A DNA stretch of 23,218 nt from the IMG/VR virus record IMGVR_UViG_3300035698_005341, positions 1 to 23,218 of that record, one strand, 5' to 3'. Source of the DNA: a virus. Below, piece by piece: positions 6,682 through 14,573 of the stretch (its first letter is position 1; each line of letters opens with the position of its first letter). Under the pieces are notes generated by a model. That model made no database searches. It saw nothing but the letters and a program-made list of their open reading frames with translations, and was not told where the DNA came from. The translations under genes were made by a program, and so were the position numbers.

Positions 6682-8535
6682 TTATTCATATAATTTATTC
6701 AGTATTTCTTCTGTTAGTGTATCACCATCAATTGTTCCATGAAATCCATTATAAGGTGGATCACAATCAATTAAATATTCATTATCATATGAATCAATAT
6801 ACCTAATATCGTTTATAGTGGCTAATACACTGTCCCTATCTATGTGATTTGCTATTGTTGAAAACCATTCTAAATCTAAATTAAAATGTAAGCCGTCTTC
6901 CCACCACATCATTTTGTCATTATTATTCTTCTTAATTAAGTTTCCTATTGTGTTTATTAATTTGTCTGTTACAAAATCCCATGCGGCTGAACTATCTGCA
7001 AGTTCTAATGCTGATGTGAAACCATTATCAAATGCTTCTCTTAATACATCTAAATCGCTTGAATAAAATTCGATTTCACCTTCTTTTGTATCTATTTCTA
7101 TATTTTTTTTATCGAGTAATGATTTTAATGAAATTACTCCACCAATAGGTGTTTTTATCCATATGTCATCTTTATTTGGACTTATTTCAGAATTTTTAGA
7201 TGAAATTGTAAATTCTTCACCATCATCATAACTTATAGAATATTTTTTTTCATCAAAAATTTCTAACAATTCTGTAAATATTCTTGATTCTAAATCATCC
7301 CAATGATATTGATAATCGAATTTTTGTGTGTCATAATAATTTATATCATAATCTCCATTTATAACTTCTTTTTGCCAATCGTCTCTATAATCATTATTCT
7401 TTGCGAATATGTCTTCTACATCAAAACTCATCCATTCATCTACGATAAAATGTATTTCATTATTTATAATTTTTAAATCAGAATATCCAGAAATTACTTC
7501 TTCTTTTGTTATATAATTTTCTTTATATAATTTATATTTTATTCCAAAGCCTTCGCTCTTAATGAGTATTTTGTTATTTTCGGCAATTATTTTAAGATCT
7601 TTTCCTGATAAGTCTGATAAATGGAAATCTTGATCTGGATCATATTCAATCGTAGAAAATTGTGTTATTGGTTGGAATTCGTTTATTATTCTAACATTTT
7701 CACTAACATTTGGGTAAGATAAAAGTTCAACAATATATGAGTGATATTTTTCTGTAGGTTTTTCATTATTTCTGCCTTTCATTTGGAAAATTTCACCCTC
7801 AGATGATTTGATAGCGGTGGTGACATGAGGAGATTGTTTTCTTCTCAATGAATATAAAGTGTCGCCATAAGTTGTTGTTCCACAATGTCCCATTGCATTT
7901 GCTTCGTCTTCATCAGAATTTGTTTCTAAATCAATCCAATAATGACCATCTTCAAATGTCATTAGAACAGTGCCTTTCTCGTTTATAACAACTCCTGTTG
8001 CTTTAATATTGTCATGCCATTCATTTGCTCTATCGCCTGCTTCTTTTAGTGTTTTGTATTGTTGTAAGTCAACAATTTCTTCTTCTCTAATAGGTGATTT
8101 TAACCAATCAACAATCACGGTGACCATTCCACTTGGTTTAAATTTTTCCCATTGATGGGTGAGTTCTTTTTTTATTTTACTTAATTTATTGACATCAGAT
8201 AGTACATCATTTAAAAACTTTTTAGATTTTTTATTATCAACAAACTTATTGTTTGCATCACTAAGTATGTTAAGATCCGCCATTTGTGTCATTGTTAAAT
8301 TTTTCATAAAACCTGATTCAACTAATACGTTAATAAAATCTTCTTTGAGTTTATCAGCAAACCAAATAGTATATTGTAAACCTTTTGTACCATCTTCACC
8401 AATAACTTTATCAAATACATAATTTATAATAGGTTCAAAAATCAAAAATTTCTTAATTTTTTCTCGTTGTTTTGCCAACTTTTTGTCTCGCTTTTTACTT
8501 TCAAGTAGTAGAGTATATGAAGTATATTTTAACAT
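6682..8535 (-). CDS. Large cargo-like protein with PcfJ-like central domain
   Basis: A 617-aa protein, the largest complete gene here. The leader MLKYTSYTLLLE is a divergent copy of the shared N-terminus and ends in LLLE. Residues 13-30 are strongly basic. Residues about 170-275 look like a PcfJ-type domain: W200-I-D, NAMGHCG (213-219), LYSLRRK, PHVTTA and FQMKGRNNEKP (250-260) followed by a helix. PcfJ proteins occur on plasmids and phages and have no proven activity. The remainder is acidic, with Tyr/Asp-rich segments (FDYQYHWDD) and a Trp-rich stretch MMWWEDG near residue 550. It directly abuts the next operon gene. The PcfJ assignment is by motif only. Confidence 0.6.
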   Translation of the reverse strand: MLKYTSYTLLLESKKRDKKLAKQREKIKKFLIFEPIINYVFDKVIGEDGTKGLQYTIWFADKLKEDFINVLVESGFMKNLTMTQMADLNILSDANNKFVDNKKSKKFLNDVLSDVNKLSKIKKELTHQWEKFKPSGMVTVIVDWLKSPIREEEIVDLQQYKTLKEAGDRANEWHDNIKATGVVINEKGTVLMTFEDGHYWIDLETNSDEDEANAMGHCGTTTYGDTLYSLRRKQSPHVTTAIKSSEGEIFQMKGRNNEKPTEKYHSYIVELLSYPNVSENVRIINEFQPITQFSTIEYDPDQDFHLSDLSGKDLKIIAENNKILIKSEGFGIKYKLYKENYITKEEVISGYSDLKIINNEIHFIVDEWMSFDVEDIFAKNNDYRDDWQKEVINGDYDINYYDTQKFDYQYHWDDLESRIFTELLEIFDEKKYSISYDDGEEFTISSKNSEISPNKDDIWIKTPIGGVISLKSLLDKKNIEIDTKEGEIEFYSSDLDVLREAFDNGFTSALELADSSAAWDFVTDKLINTIGNLIKKNNNDKMMWWEDGLHFNLDLEWFSTIANHIDRDSVLATINDIRYIDSYDNEYLIDCDPPYNGFHGTIDGDTLTEEILNKLYE

Positions 8536-9105
8536 TTAATCAGTTATTTTTATTATTGGGTAATATTCTCCCATAAAATCGCAGAAAATTTTATCAATTT
8601 TCCAATTTGGTTTTTCTTTTTTGAAATAAGCTAAATATAAATTTTCTCTTTGTTCTTTATCGTTTTCTTTTTCGCCTCTTTGTCCTCCAGCAAAAATATA
8701 TTTAACTTCTGGATTTTCTTGTAAATATTCCGTTATGACTTCTTTTAAAGTAGCCATTATTCTAAATACTTCGCCTCTATTTGTAATTATTGTATCATTA
8801 TAAGTTCCGAAAATATTATCACCTTCAAACGTAAAAAATGATATTCCTATTAATTTATTATAAAAATCTTCATCCTCAATAATTTCACATTCTTCAACAT
8901 GTTCTTCATGTAAATGGAATTCTCCCATATTTCTCATAATATTTATAGAATATTGTATGCCACTATCAGTATGAAAAATATAATTTTTTGTTTCTGTTTC
9001 AAATGGACCAGATAAATCAACAATATTCTCAATATTATAAGGTGGAACAGTTGATTTTCCAATTTCTAAAATAAGATAGTTCTCGTATGTGTTTAAATAT
9101 TTCAT
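8536..9105 (-). CDS. Conserved phage protein of unknown function, cargo-like leader
   Basis: A 189-aa protein starting MKYLNTYENYLILE, whose TYENYLILE is identical to that of the next upstream gene although the bodies differ. LILE fits the T4 prohead-protease consensus exactly. The rest contains NRGEVFRIMATLKEVITEYL (109-128) and KYIFAGGQRGEKEN with a later YLAYF. I recall this 'N-x-GE-V-[FY]-R-[VI]-MAT-[LV]' pattern from many phage proteins that lack an assigned function; the order of strands and helices could suit an acetyltransferase-like fold, but I would not claim it. It begins 6 nt after the preceding stop and ends exactly where the next gene begins. Confidence 0.65.
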   Translation of the reverse strand: MKYLNTYENYLILEIGKSTVPPYNIENIVDLSGPFETETKNYIFHTDSGIQYSINIMRNMGEFHLHEEHVEECEIIEDEDFYNKLIGISFFTFEGDNIFGTYNDTIITNRGEVFRIMATLKEVITEYLQENPEVKYIFAGGQRGEKENDKEQRENLYLAYFKKEKPNWKIDKIFCDFMGEYYPIIKITD

Positions 9106-9111
9106 AATTAT

Positions 9112-10413
9112 TTAATTTTTAATTATTTCCATTAATTCTTCAGTTGAATATTGTGATAAAATTTCTTCTTCTAAGTCACTAACAGAATAATTTGGTATTT
9201 TTGATAATATATCTGTTAAATTCATTATACCTCCGTCTCTGCGTCTTTCCCAATCTTGATGATTTCTGTCCATGCTGTCTTCGTAGCCATAATAATTGTA
9301 TAAAATGTCTATTGCAGTATAGCCTTCAAATCTGTAATTGATAGAACGTGTAGCCATTTTTTTATCTAAACGATTATCAGTAATAAATTCTGATGCAGAA
9401 CTAAAATCATATTCTTCCATAGTGTCTAATAGATTTTCTTCTGTTGTCCCATAAAAATTCAATACTGTTTCCAAACTTGTATATTTTATAAATAATTTTT
9501 TCAAAGTATCAAAATCATAATATTCAACTAATTCAATTGTGTTTTCTGTGTAATATTTTATTTCTTCTTTTTTGTAATCTTCGACAAAATCTGTTTCATC
9601 TAAAGCGTCAATAATATTTTGATCACTTGCGCCTATACCAATTTCACTTTGATTTTTCTTAATTCTTTTAATTAATTCTTCTCTAGATAAATTTGGGAAT
9701 TGAATTTCGTGTTCAATCGTATCATCGAAAATTTTATAAATATCTTCATTTTTGAAAAAATCCTTCATACCATATATAGACATATCGCTTTCTACTTCAT
9801 TGTCTTGATAATTCCAAACATCAATTCTTTCACTTGGTTTTAATTCAAAAGCAATGTCTTTTTTATAATCTATTTTATTTATACAATATAAAAGTGATCC
9901 AAATTCTCCAAAATGGTGTGAAAAATGTTCATCATCCCATGTAGTACACCAATTAGCATTATCATTTTGTCTATTATTATTTCTTTCGGTATTAAATGCA
10001 TATTTTGAATATTCAAATTTAAATGGTTGAAAAATACACCATTCAATAGAGTTATACCAAAGGATAACCTCATCTTCATGATAGTCTTCTAGATTATTAA
10101 GATTTCTTTTTTCATCAATTAAATTGCTTAATTCAATTAAAGTTTTCATTTTAGAAATAGGTTTAGATAAAAATTCACTATTCCTAATATATTTGTCTAA
10201 TAATAATCGAAGATGTTCTAAATTTTTTACTTCATCTTTATTGTTTTTATAAAATTTAAATAACCAATCAGAATATGCTTTATTCTTAGTTGTATCGAAA
10301 CTGTATAATTTTTCACCAAGTTCATCGCCAAATTCTTTTTTGAATTTAGTTTCTAAATCTTCTTTTCTGCCTTCGAGTATAAGATAGTTTTCATATGTCT
10401 TTAAATATATCAT
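9112..10413 (-). CDS. WCT-motif phage protein with cargo-like leader
   Basis: A 433-aa protein, leader MIYLKTYENYLILEGRKED, again with LILE. Residues 124-200 carry a pattern I associate with a widespread, uncharacterised phage family: EWCIFQPFKFEYSKY, NANWCTTWDDEHF (152-164), FGSLLYCINK, then KDIAFELKP and VWNYQDNEV. Compare 'W-x-V-x-x-P-x-T ... TKWCT ... Y-x-x-x-G-x-LYY-I-x-NK' in other phages. This shares general logic (W-C/H-C loop, strands, then a polar loop) with the PcfJ-like part of the 617-aa protein two genes downstream. The acidic C-terminal half shows no motif. The ATG overlaps the preceding stop by 1 nt (TAATG). Confidence 0.6.
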   Translation of the reverse strand: MIYLKTYENYLILEGRKEDLETKFKKEFGDELGEKLYSFDTTKNKAYSDWLFKFYKNNKDEVKNLEHLRLLLDKYIRNSEFLSKPISKMKTLIELSNLIDEKRNLNNLEDYHEDEVILWYNSIEWCIFQPFKFEYSKYAFNTERNNNRQNDNANWCTTWDDEHFSHHFGEFGSLLYCINKIDYKKDIAFELKPSERIDVWNYQDNEVESDMSIYGMKDFFKNEDIYKIFDDTIEHEIQFPNLSREELIKRIKKNQSEIGIGASDQNIIDALDETDFVEDYKKEEIKYYTENTIELVEYYDFDTLKKLFIKYTSLETVLNFYGTTEENLLDTMEEYDFSSASEFITDNRLDKKMATRSINYRFEGYTAIDILYNYYGYEDSMDRNHQDWERRRDGGIMNLTDILSKIPNYSVSDLEEEILSQYSTEELMEIIKN

Positions 10414-10724
10414 TATACTAGAATATAAGATTTTGTTTTGAATTCTCCAGCAACTGTCTCATTATCAGTCTCTTGTATGAAATTTTCATCGACTAATGTT
10501 TTGATTATGGTTTCATCAATTTTTGGATTTAAGAAAAATTCTTTTCTATCGAGTTCATCTGAATCAGGAACAATAATACTGAGTTCATCATAATCATCAT
10601 TATCTAATACAATCTTTATTTGTATAGGAATTATGTTTTCGTCATATTTCAATCTGAGTGCTAATTTTCTATCATCAATTGTTACAGAAAAAAGTCCAGA
10701 AAATTGATTAAATTTTGTTATCAT
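10413..10724 (-). CDS. Unknown protein, first gene of minus-strand operon
   Basis: A 103-aa acidic protein. The start MITKFNQFSGLF is only loosely like the shared leader. The body is predicted to be mostly beta (VTIDDRKLALRLKYDENIIPIQIKIVL) followed by a helix and a final strand. It is the first gene behind a late-type promoter motif at 10746-10755 and is joined to the next gene by a 1-nt stop/start overlap, so it leads an operon running to 5140. Function unknown. Confidence 0.6.
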   Translation of the reverse strand: MITKFNQFSGLFSVTIDDRKLALRLKYDENIIPIQIKIVLDNDDYDELSIIVPDSDELDRKEFFLNPKIDETIIKTLVDENFIQETDNETVAGEFKTKSYILV

Positions 10725-10745
10725 TTATAAAGAATATTTTGCTGG

Positions 10746-10755
10746 TATATATTAA
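10746..10755 (-). promoter_or_regulatory. Late-promoter-like motif for minus operon
   Basis: On the minus strand this reads TTAATATATA and ends 21 nt before the start at 10724. It forms a divergent pair with the plus-strand motif at 10803-10812. Confidence 0.6.
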
Positions 10756-10802
10756 AAATATATTATCAGTTTTTCATAATTTGTTCTATTGAATAAATAT
10801 TT

Positions 10803-10812
10803 TTAATATATA
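10803..10812 (+). promoter_or_regulatory. Late-promoter-like motif for gp15-like gene
   Basis: TTAATATATA ends 20 nt before the ATG at 10833. The leader is A-rich with no Shine-Dalgarno sequence. Confidence 0.6.
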
Positions 10813-10832
10813 CTAAAAAACAATAATAAAAT

Positions 10833-11819
10833 ATGATTGGAAGACAATATGATATGGATAACCAATTTTTTCGCATGGTTACTATTGCATTGGCGAGAAC
10901 ATTAAATAAATCTATAAGGTGGATAAATTATTTTGAACCATTAAATGATACAGACACAGGTAGACGAAGAGTTTTGGTTCCGTTTTATACAAGTTTAACA
11001 GGAGATGAAAGATTTTGTTTTGATGCTTTTGTGGATGATGTTGTAGATGCTAGAGTTACAATGAATACAGATCAATTCCAAAGGGGTATGATTCAATGGA
11101 ATGGTGTTGGGTCAAGATCAAGTGAATTTGCTAATCCGAATCAATATTTGGCACAAAAAGTAAATATAAATGGTGCGTTGAAAAAAGTTATTTCTAAGGT
11201 GAAAGCTGTGCCATTGGTATTAAATTATGATATTGAAATACAATTGGCAACTGAAAATGAAGTAAGTAAATGTAGCCAAAAAATATTAAGCTTATTGTAT
11301 AATTATATGTTTTTTAATATTGATTATTTTGGTATTAAAATAGATGCAGTTTTACAATTACCAGATGACAAAACAGTTGAAATTCCTAGAGAAGTTTCTA
11401 TGGATTCTGATAGAAAAAAGATGATAAAATTTTCATTGGAGGTTCAAACATATTTTCCAATATTTAAAATTGATGCAGATGATTTGATTACGTGCGATAA
11501 TGATGGCGATATTGATTGGGATTATATGGGTATTCCACAACCAACAGACGATTTCTTAGATTCATTGGGATCGTATAATGAGTCATTCGGTAATGTTGGT
11601 ATAGATGGTACTCCAGATGGATCTGGTTCCACAAATACTGATAGTGTTGGTATGTCAGAAATTAAAAGAGTTTATTGGGAAAAATACTTACACCAATTAA
11701 CTACACAACAAAAAGTTGTTGATGATAGAGGTCCAGATCCAAAAACATGGAAGAAAGAAACATTCGATATAAATCCAGTAGACACATCTGGCTCAGTACC
11801 AGACAATGATATAGACTAA
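10833..11819 (+). CDS. gp15-like tail sheath stabilizer / tail completion protein
   Basis: A 328-aa protein whose architecture follows T4 gp15, the hexameric cap at the head-proximal end of the contractile tail. The N-terminus has an aromatic, helical start (QFFRMVTIALARTLNKSIRW). VLVPFYTSLTGDERF corresponds to the 'VPI-x-YAS' strand, and PLVLNYDIEIQLATENEVSKCSQKILSLLYNYM corresponds to the 'YELSI-x-x-R-x-ED-x-x-QI-x-EQILPYF' segment. A final strand set DRKKMIKFSLEVQTYFPIF parallels the 'RRIEW-x-L-x-F' part. The C-terminal ~110 residues are a low-complexity Asp/Gly/Thr extension. The assignment rests on remembered pattern similarity; a hairpin terminator follows. Confidence 0.6.
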   Translation: MIGRQYDMDNQFFRMVTIALARTLNKSIRWINYFEPLNDTDTGRRRVLVPFYTSLTGDERFCFDAFVDDVVDARVTMNTDQFQRGMIQWNGVGSRSSEFANPNQYLAQKVNINGALKKVISKVKAVPLVLNYDIEIQLATENEVSKCSQKILSLLYNYMFFNIDYFGIKIDAVLQLPDDKTVEIPREVSMDSDRKKMIKFSLEVQTYFPIFKIDADDLITCDNDGDIDWDYMGIPQPTDDFLDSLGSYNESFGNVGIDGTPDGSGSTNTDSVGMSEIKRVYWEKYLHQLTTQQKVVDDRGPDPKTWKKETFDINPVDTSGSVPDNDID

Positions 11820-11822
11820 ATT

Positions 11823-11849
11823 AAATCCTCTTTTTTAAGAGGATTTTTT
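11823..11849 (+). terminator. Rho-independent terminator after gp15-like gene
   Basis: A perfect 10-bp stem (11823-11832 with 11837-11846), TTTT loop and T run to 11849, four nt after the gp15-like stop codon. Confidence 0.85.
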
Positions 11850-11875
11850 CTTTAGAAAAAAATGGCTTTTATCAG

Positions 11876-11885
11876 TTAATATATA
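11876..11885 (+). promoter_or_regulatory. Late-promoter-like motif, displaced from its gene
   Basis: TTAATATATA running into AATA, so it also contains the exact T4 late consensus TATAAATA at 11882-11889. It lies 78 nt before the HNH gene start, much farther than usual. This suits insertion of the endonuclease gene between the promoter and the 428-aa gene at 12608. Confidence 0.5.
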
Positions 11886-11963
11886 AATACGATAAAAATT
11901 ATATCTAAAAATTTGAAAAGGTGCAAGATATAAACCCGAAAGGGATAAAAATAAAACAATTTT

Positions 11964-12605
11964 ATGTTGATTGAGTGTAAATATTGTGGAAAAATAAAAG
12001 AAAAAAAGAGAGGTAAAAAATGCGTCGATTGTCATAAGAAATATATGCAAGAATATTACCAACAAAATAAAGATATAATAGAAGAAAAAAATAGAAATTA
12101 TTACAAAGAATATTATATAAAGAATAAGGAATTGATTTTGGAAAAAAATAGAAAAGAATATTCAGAAAATAAAGAATATCATTCCAATAGAAAAAGAAAA
12201 GATAGAGAAGAAAATCCAGAAAAATATAGATTGAGAAAAAATGAATATAATGATAATAATCAGCATATTGTAGCTTGGAGAAATTTATTAAAGCATACAA
12301 TTAATTATTATCAAAATAAGAAAAATGATAAAACAGAAAATCTTTTAGGATATGATTTTAATGAACTGAAAACTCATATTACATCATTATTTACACCAGG
12401 TATGAATTGGGAAAATTATGGTGAATGGCATATTGATCATATTAAACCTATTTGTACATTTTCAAAAGAAACTTTACCTTCTGTTGTGAATTCGTTAAAA
12501 AACTTAAGACCTTTGTGGGCAACTACAAGAGAAATAAACGGAATTATTTATGAGGGCAATTTAAATAGAGAAAAATACCCGAAAGGGACAAAAACAAATA
12601 AATAA
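11964..12605 (+). CDS. HNH homing endonuclease
   Basis: A 213-aa protein. The N-terminus has a zinc-ribbon-like CKYC (5-8) and CVDC (20-23). Residues 25-100 are a highly charged Lys/Glu/Asn/Tyr helical linker that probably wraps DNA. The C-terminal catalytic part is HNH: LLGYDFNELKTHITSLF, then EWHIDHIKP (H156, D158, H159) and NSLKNLRPLW-x-x-x-x-x-x-N. This matches free-standing phage HNH endonucleases that nick or cut at a target and spread by homing. It interrupts the run of structural genes between the gp15-like and 428-aa genes. The short sequence CCCGAAAGGGA occurs both just before the gene and in its last codons. Confidence 0.85.
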   Translation: MLIECKYCGKIKEKKRGKKCVDCHKKYMQEYYQQNKDIIEEKNRNYYKEYYIKNKELILEKNRKEYSENKEYHSNRKRKDREENPEKYRLRKNEYNDNNQHIVAWRNLLKHTINYYQNKKNDKTENLLGYDFNELKTHITSLFTPGMNWENYGEWHIDHIKPICTFSKETLPSVVNSLKNLRPLWATTREINGIIYEGNLNREKYPKGTKTNK

Positions 12606-12607
12606 AA

Positions 12608-13894
12608 ATGAATACATTAAAATTAAAATTATTTAATTTCAAAAATCAATTAAATATTGAACAATTGGATATTTCTAGAATTGCACAATTACATTTAGAA
12701 AATAGTGACAATCTTTCTGAAATTGAATTAAATGAATCATTGAAGCAAAACTTAAATGCTTTTAGATATGAACCAGAAGTGAAAAAATTACTGGAATCAA
12801 TTCAAGATGAAATTCAAACACAAAGCTTAGTGATGGAATTGAAAGACTTGTATAAAAAAGTTGAAAGACAAAATTTAGGTGTTCTGTATCGACCAGCATT
12901 AATACAACTTTTAGAAACAATTAATAAGCCAGATGATGATTCGAGAATGGAATCAATTCTTAATGAATTAGCTATTTATGATTGGGTAAAAGATATTAAA
13001 CATTTCTTATTAAAAATGTCTGCTTCACCAATTGAAAGACAAAATCTTCAAAATTCTGGTAAAGCACAAAAAGTTTTTACACTTGTAGAAAAAGTAGAAG
13101 AAGGACACTTAGCATATATCATAGATAAATGGTTCTTAATCGCTGAATCAGAAATTAAGCAAGTTTTAGCTGATGATTATATTAAAGATCCAGATAAAAT
13201 TAGAAACATTAGATTACTTGAACAAGTAATGAATATGGCTGACATTGACGAAACAACAATCACTTTCCAAATTAGTGAAGACTTAAATTTAGGAGTATCT
13301 ACAAAAGATAATTCAATTTACTTAAACGGAGAGAAATTAGATAAAGAAACAACATTAGAAACTTTATTCAATTCACCAATTATTCCTTATTTGAAGAAAG
13401 ATTATTATAATTTACTTGAATCTACAGTTAATAACTTAGATAAATTTGTAGATTTAGATGTTGCTATGAAAGTATCAAATCTATTAAATCCTTTCACAGA
13501 ATCAGTAGTGTTTAATTATAAAGATAAAATGTATATTTATAATAAAGATAACAGAACAGGAACTAAATTTTATGCATATGAAAATGCAAGCGAATTAATT
13601 CATGATGTGCAGAAAGAATTAGATTATGATTTGACACATTTTTATGAGAACAAATTATCTTCAGAATTGAAAACTTTAAGAGGTTTAGAAGATAAAGAAC
13701 AACAAATTGATATGAAATTACAAGATGTTAGTGAATCACTAAAAATGTTAGCTGAAAATCCAGAACTTGTAGAAGAAAGTAAAGAATTACAATTAACTCA
13801 CAAGAATTTATTAGTATATAAAGATAAATTAACTGTTGAATTAAATGAAATTAAAGCTGAGAAAACTGCTGCAAGAAAGATGTTATTGAAATAA
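12608..13894 (+). CDS. Conserved 428-aa structural-type protein, function unknown
   Basis: A soluble, helix-rich acidic protein of 428 aa, beginning MNTLKLKLFNFKNQLN. It has a helical N-terminal half, a mixed alpha/beta centre (FQISEDLNLGVSTKDNSIYLNGEKL at about 218-245; VVFNYKDKMYIYNKDNRTGTKFYAYE at about 303-330) and a long C-terminal coiled coil (about 350-428). I recall similar proteins next to head genes in Bacteroidetes T4-like phages but no assigned role; a scaffold, chaperone or virion protein is plausible. It starts 3 nt after the HNH gene and ends at a strong terminator. Its DNA uses fewer of the rarest A/T codons than the accessory genes, perhaps reflecting high expression. Confidence 0.65.
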   Translation: MNTLKLKLFNFKNQLNIEQLDISRIAQLHLENSDNLSEIELNESLKQNLNAFRYEPEVKKLLESIQDEIQTQSLVMELKDLYKKVERQNLGVLYRPALIQLLETINKPDDDSRMESILNELAIYDWVKDIKHFLLKMSASPIERQNLQNSGKAQKVFTLVEKVEEGHLAYIIDKWFLIAESEIKQVLADDYIKDPDKIRNIRLLEQVMNMADIDETTITFQISEDLNLGVSTKDNSIYLNGEKLDKETTLETLFNSPIIPYLKKDYYNLLESTVNNLDKFVDLDVAMKVSNLLNPFTESVVFNYKDKMYIYNKDNRTGTKFYAYENASELIHDVQKELDYDLTHFYENKLSSELKTLRGLEDKEQQIDMKLQDVSESLKMLAENPELVEESKELQLTHKNLLVYKDKLTVELNEIKAEKTAARKMLLK

Positions 13895-13911
13895 TAATTA
13901 ACCAACAAATG

Positions 13912-13942
13912 AAAAAAGACTATTACACAATAGTCTTTTTTT
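13912..13942 (+). terminator. Rho-independent terminator after 428-aa gene
   Basis: A stem formed by AAAAAAGACTATT (13912-13924) and AATAGTCTTTTTTT (13929-13942) with an ACAC loop, the T run being part of the second arm. Confidence 0.85.
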
Positions 13943-14153
13943 GTTTATAAATACTTGATTATCATGTACATAAAAGGCTAACTACTTGATATTAAAGTTT
14001 TTCCAACTTTTTTTAACAATTACAATATAAATATTAACGTGAGAATACATTCTCGCCAAATCTTAAAGAAAAATAAAGCCTCGAAAGAAATTACCTGAAA
14101 TATTAATAGCATAAATTTTGTATTTATTACAAATAAAAAACAACTATTAACAC
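13943..14153 (+). promoter_or_regulatory. Noncoding leader before gp55-like gene
   Basis: About 210 nt without an ORF. It holds an exact T4-type late sequence TATAAATA at 14026-14033 and a small inverted repeat GTGAGAAT/ATTCTCGC at 14039-14056 directly after it, which would fall at or near the 5' end of a transcript from that promoter. The rest is A/T-rich with no recognisable RNA gene. The long leader, compared with about 20 nt elsewhere, hints at separate control of the sigma-like gene. Confidence 0.4.
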
Positions 14154-14534
14154 ATGGCTAATTATTTAGAAGATAGTGACTTATACTATGAAATCGTACT
14201 TTCAAAAGGAAAGGGAAATTTAACTAGAAAAGCAGAACACTATTTTGAACTAATCGCAAAAAACACAATTCGAAGAAAAATTAAAGACTATCGTGATGAA
14301 GACGAAATGATGGATTGTATGCAACATGGCATACTCATTATGTTTGAAAATTGGTACAATTTTGATGATAAAAAATATAAATATGCTCTCCCGTATATGA
14401 CCGAAATTTTCAAGCGCGGTACGGCAGCTGGTTACAATGAGTTACATGGTAGGAAACCCCATCAACAAAACAATCAGATTAAATTTATTTCATTAAGTTC
14501 ATCAAATGATGGTAAAGGAATGCATCATATATAA
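14154..14534 (+). CDS. gp55-like late sigma factor
   Basis: A 126-aa protein matching region 2 of T4 gp55, the sigma-like subunit that directs host RNA polymerase to late promoters. The segment DEMMDCMQHGILIMFENWYNFDDKKYKYALPYMTEIFKRGTAAGYNEL (residues 50-97) parallels gp55 '[30 protein letters not shown]'. It is shorter than T4 gp55 (about 185 aa) and ends ISLSSSNDGKGMHHI, with no obvious equivalent of the acidic/hydrophobic clamp-binding tail. A homing endonuclease gene begins immediately after the stop, so part of the C-terminus may have been lost on insertion, or this short form may be normal in the group. It is the likely reader of the recurrent TTAATATATA motif. Confidence 0.75.
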   Translation: MANYLEDSDLYYEIVLSKGKGNLTRKAEHYFELIAKNTIRRKIKDYRDEDEMMDCMQHGILIMFENWYNFDDKKYKYALPYMTEIFKRGTAAGYNELHGRKPHQQNNQIKFISLSSSNDGKGMHHI

Positions 14535-14558
14535 ATGGTAAAAAGTGGTATTGTTCGT

Positions 14559-14568
14559 TTAATATATA
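14559..14568 (+). promoter_or_regulatory. Late-promoter-like motif, 5 nt before endonuclease start
   Basis: TTAATATATA ends 5 nt before the ATG at 14574. This is the same short spacing as at 5-14 and, within 1 nt, at 21219-21228, giving a nearly leaderless message if used. Confidence 0.4.
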
Positions 14569-14573
14569 ATTAT

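Noticed and set aside
11962-12300. Minus-strand ORF with many Phe/Tyr/Leu residues that looks like a membrane protein
   Set aside because: It is the complement of the Lys/Glu/Asn-rich HNH endonuclease gene; AT-rich basic coding DNA gives such hydrophobic shadows.
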